Assembly (NCBI RefSeq): GCF_000372825.1
Contig: NZ_KB910516.1
Span: 1,706,011-1,770,010, forward strand
DNA: 64,000 bases
From: Methylobacterium sp. 77
Lineage (GTDB): Bacteria; Pseudomonadota; Alphaproteobacteria; Rhizobiales; Beijerinckiaceae
Reading direction: 5' to 3'
Positions 56,375-64,000 of the stretch are shown here, one piece after another. Both the position numbers and the translations under genes were made by a program. Positions within the stretch are counted from its first letter, which is position 1. Each line of letters begins with the position of its first letter. The notes under the pieces were generated by a model. The model was not told the DNA's origin, searched no databases, and worked only from the letters and a program-made list of their open reading frames with translations.

Positions 56375-58450
56375 TTAAGCGTACTTCGCGACGACCTTCT
56401 CGGCCTCGCCGCGCGGCACCTCTTCGTAATGGTCGAATTGCATCGTGAAGTTCGCGCGGCCCTGGGAGAAGGAGCGCAGCTGGTTCACGTAGCCGAACAT
56501 GTTGGCGAGCGGCACCATCGCATTGATGACGTTCGCATTGCCGCGCATGTCCTGGCCCTGGATCTGGCCACGGCGGGAATTCAGATCGCCGATGACCGAA
56601 CCGGTATATTCCTCCGGCGAGACGACCTCGACCTTCATCACCGGCTCGAGCAGAACCGATCCACCCTTCTGAAGGGCTTCGCGGAGTGCGGCGCGCGACG
56701 CGATTTCGAAGGCGAGAGCCGACGAGTCGACATCGTGGTAGGCACCGTCGATCAGCTCGACCTTGATGTCGACGACCGGGAAGCCCGCCAGGATACCGGC
56801 GCCGAGGACCGAGTTGAGACCCTTTTCGACGCCCGGGATGTACTCCTTGGGCACCGTACCGCCGATGATCTTCGAGGAGAACTCGAAGCCCTTGCCCGGC
56901 TCGTTGGGCTCGACCACGAACTTCACCCGAGCGAACTGACCAGTACCGCCGGTCTGCTTCTTGTGGGTGTAGTCGATCTCGGTGCGCTTCGTGAGCTTCT
57001 CACGATACGCGACCTGCGGCTGACCGATATTCGCGTCCACCATGTAGGTGCGGCGCAGGATGTCGACCTTGATGTCGAGATGGAGCTCGCCCATCCCGCG
57101 AAGGATGGTCTGGCCCGATTCCTGATCGGTAGAAACGCGGAACGACGGATCTTCCGCGGCGAGCTTGGCGAGGGCGATGCCGAGCTTCTCCTGATCGGCC
57201 TTCGACTTCGGCTCGACGGCGATCTCGATGACGGGCTCGGGGAACTCCATCTTCTCGAGGATCACGGCCTTCTGCGGATCGCAGAGCGTGTCACCGGTAC
57301 GGGTGTCCTTGAGGCCAGCCAGAGCGACGATGTCACCCGTGAAGGCTTCCTTGACGTCCTCGCGGTTGTTCGCGTGCATCAGAAGCATGCGACCGACACG
57401 CTCCTTCTTATCGCGCGACGAGTTGATGACGTTGGCACCCGACTCGACCTTGCCCGAGTAGACGCGGCAGAAGGTGATCGTTCCGACGTGCGGATCGTCC
57501 ATGATCTTGAAGGCGAGCATGGAGAAGGGATCGCTGTCGGACGGATGCCGAACGGTCTCTTCCTCGGTCTTGAAATCGATGCCCTTGATCTCACCGCGAT
57601 CGGCGGGGGACGGCAGGTAATCGACGACGGCGTCGAGCAAAGGCTGGACGCCCTTGTTCTTGAAGGCCGAACCGCAGAGCACCGGGTGAAAGGCGCGGCG
57701 CTGGACGGCGGTGCGGACGAGACGATGCATCGTCTCGGCATCCGGCTCGACACCGTCGAGATAGGCGGCCATCGCATCGTCATCCATCTCGACGCAGGCT
57801 TCGACGAGCTTGATGCGGTATTCCGCAGCCTGATCGGCGAGGTCGTCGGGAATGTCGGTTTCCGAGAAATCGGCACCGAGCTTCTCGGACGTCCAGACGA
57901 TGGCCTTCATCTTGATAAGGTCGATGACGCCCTTGAAGCTCGTCTCCGCGCCGATCGGCAGCTGGAGACAAACGGGCTTACCGGCGACCCGGTCGATGAT
58001 ATCGGCGACACATTTGAAGAAGTCGGCGCCGATCTTGTCCATCTTGTTGACGAACACGACGCGCGGCACGTCGTACTTGTCGGCCTGACGCCAGACGGTC
58101 TCGGTCTGCGGCTCTACGCCCTGGTTGCCGTCGAGGACGCACACGGCGCCGTCGAGCACGCGCAGGGAGCGCTCCACTTCGATCGTGAAGTCGACGTGAC
58201 CGGGGGTGTCGATGATGTTCAGGCGCTTGTCGCGCCAGAAGCAGGTGGTGGCAGCGGAGGTGATCGTGATCCCACGCTCCTGCTCCTGCGTCATCCAATC
58301 CATCGTCGCGGCGCCGTCATGGACTTCGCCGATCTTATGGGACTTGCCGGTGTAGTAGAGAATCCGCTCGGTGGTCGTGGTCTTGCCGGCATCAATGTGA
58401 GCCATGATGCCGAAATTACGGTAGTCCTCGATCGCATGCGTGCGTGGCAT
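56375..58450 (-). CDS. fusA: Elongation factor G
   Basis: This 691-residue translocase has the GTPase motifs [27 protein letters not shown] and NKMDK, then the EF-G-specific G' insert, domain II, and C-terminal domains III-V with [17 protein letters not shown] and [54 protein letters not shown]. The domain order is normal. It starts 30 bp after rpsG and is followed by tuf, as in the classic str operon. Confidence 0.98.
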   Translation of the reverse strand: MPRTHAIEDYRNFGIMAHIDAGKTTTTERILYYTGKSHKIGEVHDGAATMDWMTQEQERGITITSAATTCFWRDKRLNIIDTPGHVDFTIEVERSLRVLDGAVCVLDGNQGVEPQTETVWRQADKYDVPRVVFVNKMDKIGADFFKCVADIIDRVAGKPVCLQLPIGAETSFKGVIDLIKMKAIVWTSEKLGADFSETDIPDDLADQAAEYRIKLVEACVEMDDDAMAAYLDGVEPDAETMHRLVRTAVQRRAFHPVLCGSAFKNKGVQPLLDAVVDYLPSPADRGEIKGIDFKTEEETVRHPSDSDPFSMLAFKIMDDPHVGTITFCRVYSGKVESGANVINSSRDKKERVGRMLLMHANNREDVKEAFTGDIVALAGLKDTRTGDTLCDPQKAVILEKMEFPEPVIEIAVEPKSKADQEKLGIALAKLAAEDPSFRVSTDQESGQTILRGMGELHLDIKVDILRRTYMVDANIGQPQVAYREKLTKRTEIDYTHKKQTGGTGQFARVKFVVEPNEPGKGFEFSSKIIGGTVPKEYIPGVEKGLNSVLGAGILAGFPVVDIKVELIDGAYHDVDSSALAFEIASRAALREALQKGGSVLLEPVMKVEVVSPEEYTGSVIGDLNSRRGQIQGQDMRGNANVINAMVPLANMFGYVNQLRSFSQGRANFTMQFDHYEEVPRGEAEKVVAKYA

Positions 58451-58480
58451 CGGATTGCTCCTGAAGGGGTCCGGGGCCGC

Positions 58481-58951
58481 TTACCAGCGGTAGTGCGAGA
58501 AGGCGCGGTTGGCTTCCGCCATCCGGTGGGTGTCTTCCCGCTTCTTGACCGCGTTGCCACGGTTGTTGGCGGCGTCGAGGAGTTCGGCCGAGAGGCGCTC
58601 GATCATCGTCCGGTCGTTGCGTCCGCGAGCAGCCTGGATCAGCCAACGGATTGCCAAGGCCTGGCGGCGCTCGGTGCGGACTTCGACGGGGACCTGGTAG
58701 GTCGCGCCGCCGACGCGGCGGGAGCGGACTTCAATCGCGGGAGCGACGTTCTCGAGGGCCGCGCGGAACACCTCGATCGGGTTCGCACGAGCACGGTTCT
58801 CGACGATGTCGAACGCGCCATAGACGATGCCTTCGGCGATGGACTTCTTGCCCTCGTACATGATCGAATTCATGAACTTGGTCAGGACGATGTCGCCGTA
58901 CTTGGCGTCCGGGATGATCTCACGCTTTTCGGCAGAATGGCGGCGGGACAT
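58481..58951 (-). CDS. rpsG: 30S ribosomal protein S7
   Basis: This is 156 residues starting [50 protein letters not shown] and ending [13 protein letters not shown], with the central [37 protein letters not shown]7 organises the 30S head and contacts the E-site tRNA. The gap to rpsL is 119 bp, long enough for an S7-type regulatory structure, but I could not confirm one. Confidence 0.97.
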   Translation of the reverse strand: MSRRHSAEKREIIPDAKYGDIVLTKFMNSIMYEGKKSIAEGIVYGAFDIVENRARANPIEVFRAALENVAPAIEVRSRRVGGATYQVPVEVRTERRQALAIRWLIQAARGRNDRTMIERLSAELLDAANNRGNAVKKREDTHRMAEANRAFSHYRW

Positions 58952-59070
58952 CGCGCGCTCCGTATTAGGTCGTAACTTCTTGAAACCACCCCACGCAGGC
59001 CGCCTTGAACCTCTCTGAGACCGGCGACATCCTTATGGGGTGAGCGAATATCTTAGCTCTTGCGAAGTTC

Positions 59071-59442
59071 TTACTTCGGACGCTTGGCGCCGTACTTCGA
59101 ACGACGCTGCTTACGGCCCTTGACGCCCTGCGTGTCGAGCACGCCGCGCAGGATGTGGTAACGCACGCCCGGAAGATCCTTCACACGACCGCCGCGGATC
59201 ATCACCACGGAGTGTTCCTGAAGGTTGTGGCCTTCGCCCGGGATGTACCCGATGACTTCGAATCCGTTGGTGAGACGGACCTTGGCAACCTTACGAAGCG
59301 CCGAGTTCGGCTTCTTCGGGGTCGTCGTATAGACGCGGGTGCAAACGCCGCGCTTCTGCGGGCAGGCGTCGAGCGCCGGCACCTTGTTGCGGCTCTTCTG
59401 CGCCTTACGCGGCTGCGCGATCAGCTGATTGATCGTCGGCAT
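59071..59442 (-). CDS. rpsL: 30S ribosomal protein S12
   Basis: This is 123 residues starting [60 protein letters not shown]. Both lysines tied to streptomycin response are the sensitive type: Lys of [13 protein letters not shown] and Lys of [13 protein letters not shown]. The universal PNSALRK motif is present. It is the first gene of the str operon, preceded by a structured 5' leader and a candidate promoter. Confidence 0.98.
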   Translation of the reverse strand: MPTINQLIAQPRKAQKSRNKVPALDACPQKRGVCTRVYTTTPKKPNSALRKVAKVRLTNGFEVIGYIPGEGHNLQEHSVVMIRGGRVKDLPGVRYHILRGVLDTQGVKGRKQRRSKYGAKRPK

Positions 59443-59499
59443 ACTCTGCCCTCTTCATCCGGACCGCCGAGATGCGATCCCATGTTCGGCTTCACGAAA

Positions 59500-59543
59500 C
59501 AGCCCGTCTCCGGGCTGCCGCGGATCTTCGTAAGAAGATCCGC
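59500..59543 (-). promoter_or_regulatory. Twin hairpins in the rpsL 5' leader
   Basis: On the minus strand hairpin 1 is GCGGATCTTC-TTAC-GAAGATCCGC (59520-59543), a perfect 10-bp stem. Hairpin 2 (59500-59517) is CAGCCCG-GAGA-CGGGCTG, a perfect 7-bp stem with a GNRA tetraloop, followed by TTTCG. They lie 58-100 bases before rpsL in a leader of nearly 300 bases. Their order and tetraloop suggest a structured regulatory leader or partial attenuator; the function is unknown. Confidence 0.6.
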
Positions 59544-59736
59544 AAAACGAATATGCGCCATGAGTCGGTGAGGACCCGTGGCGCGCGTTCGGCAGAGGAT
59601 CACGCCCTTCGGCGCGCTCGTACCTACTGATCTGACAAGAATGTCAGTCGATGTGAGTACCGGAGCTGGCGTGACGAGTACCGTTGGACCCGTAGGTCCG
59701 ACTCGCTGTGCCGTGCTGTTGTGCCGGAGTGGCGTG

Positions 59737-59765
59737 CTTCTATGCGCGGACCCGCCGAAGGTCAA
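59737..59765 (-). promoter_or_regulatory. Candidate promoter of the str operon
   Basis: On the minus strand TTGACC (59760-59765) and TAGAAG (59737-59742) are separated by 17 bp. Transcription would begin near 59730, leaving a leader of about 290 bases before rpsL. The match is similar to the ilvBN promoter found in this window (TTGACC-N17-TATCCA). Confidence 0.55.
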
Positions 59766-60004
59766 TCCTCGCAGACGAGAAACTTGTCCCGGATCGGCGG
59801 TTAACGCCTGATTAGTGAGGTGAATCGGCGACAGACCGACTTGGTATCGCCGTGCCTTGAGCAAACCAGACGTCTCAGAGCATCGGTAAGGCGGCGATAG
59901 GCGGTTTTGTCCAGTCTGCCGAACGGGTTTGCCGAGATAGAAACCGATCCATCGCGACGGGTTGGATTGCCGATTCGTGAGTTGCTTCTAGGGATGTAGG
60001 CACG

Positions 60005-60033
60005 AAAAAAGGGCGGCCCTTTCAGGCCGCCCC
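60005..60033 (-). terminator. Terminator after rpoC
   Basis: On the minus strand GGGGCGGCC and GGGCGGCCC-complement arms (60011-60033) form a strong stem around TGAAA and are followed by TTTTTT (60005-60010), about 30 bases after the rpoC stop. It separates the rpoBC operon from the str operon. Confidence 0.88.
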
Positions 60034-60062
60034 CTCTCGTCTCGATCTGGCCTGCCGATCGA

Positions 60063-64000
<3,938 letters not shown>

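Larger units (their letters stand above)
59443..60004. other. Intergenic region between rpoC and rpsL
   Basis: This 562-bp stretch holds no supported gene. On the minus strand, in order of transcription, it includes: an AT-balanced upstream segment, a TTGACC-N17-TAGAAG promoter (59737-59765), a CTGACA-AGAA-TGTCAG dyad (59632-59647) and two perfect hairpins (59500-59543). The rpoC terminator borders it at 60005. Open frames crossing it on either strand show no family similarity. Confidence 0.6.

Noticed and set aside
56429..58975. Open frame of about 848 codons antisense to fusA
   Set aside because: Same GC artefact; the fusA frame has every EF-G motif, while the antisense frame has none.
59421..59864. 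Minus-strand open frame across the rpsL leader (147 codons)
   Set aside because: It overlaps the rpsL start in another frame, has no family similarity and would start upstream of the candidate promoter. A short in-frame ATG at 59561 could be a leader peptide but shows no special codon run.

Overview
The window reads as a chromosomal segment of a GC-rich alphaproteobacterium of the order Hyphomicrobiales, most like the Methylobacterium/Methylorubrum group. That placement is an inference from three things: the 339-residue RpoA beginning [17 protein letters not shown], the uninterrupted rpoC-str-S10-spc-alpha ribosomal block, and the overall protein flavour. I see no prophage, insertion sequence, CRISPR array, rRNA or tRNA gene. 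About 93% of the DNA has a convincing gene assignment.

1-2.6 kb: the end of ccmB and then ccmC-ccmD-ccmG (cytochrome c maturation, + strand). The operon is interrupted by an antisense SOUL heme-binding gene and a relic of an AraC-type regulator. 2.6-13 kb: mostly single housekeeping or accessory genes. These are a Crp/Fnr regulator, the septation protein YciB, FtsY, an RluA-type pseudouridine synthase, an SDR oxidoreductase, the MtaB tRNA methylthiotransferase overlapping DapF, a secreted effector-binding-domain protein, a cyclic-peptide/siderophore-type ABC exporter, and an O6-alkylguanine-DNA alkyltransferase.

13-18 kb: the glycine cleavage operon gcvT-gcvH-gcvP (- strand) under a tandem glycine riboswitch. 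18-25.8 kb: an endonuclease III-like protein, TrpS, a PNPOx-fold protein preceded by a striking array of short palindromes, ilvC, a glutathione transferase, and ilvB-ilvN. The ilvBN operon has a complete classical attenuator: a promoter, a 16-residue leader peptide with a V-I-L-I-V run, a competing hairpin and a UUCG-capped terminator.

25.8-37.2 kb: an eight-gene chemosensory operon, cheW-cheR(TPR)-cheW-mcp-cheA(REC)-cheB, followed by two hybrid histidine kinases. It has no CheY and no GGDEF output. The layout resembles the alternative-function chemosensory clusters (Wsp of Pseudomonas, Che3 of Rhodospirillum centenum), with the output apparently passed to histidine kinases rather than to the flagellar motor.

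37.4-64 kb (- strand): the ribosomal supercluster. Read in the direction of transcription it is rpoC (5' end cut off by the window), rpsL-rpsG-fusA-tuf, rpsJ-rplC-D-W-B-rpsS-rplV-rpsC-rplP-rpmC-rpsQ, [AAA+ ATPase], rplN-X-E-rpsN-H-rplF-R-rpsE-rpmD-rplO-secY-adk, rpsM-rpsK-[metallo-beta-lactamase-fold hydrolase]-rpoA-rplQ. The two bracketed genes are not canonical members. Candidate promoters lie upstream of rpsL, rplN and rpsM, and several gene spacers hold long perfect hairpins. The best leads are the ilv attenuator, the palindrome array at 20.94 kb, the chemosensory-to-hybrid-kinase operon, the two foreign genes in the ribosomal cluster and the structured rpsL leader.
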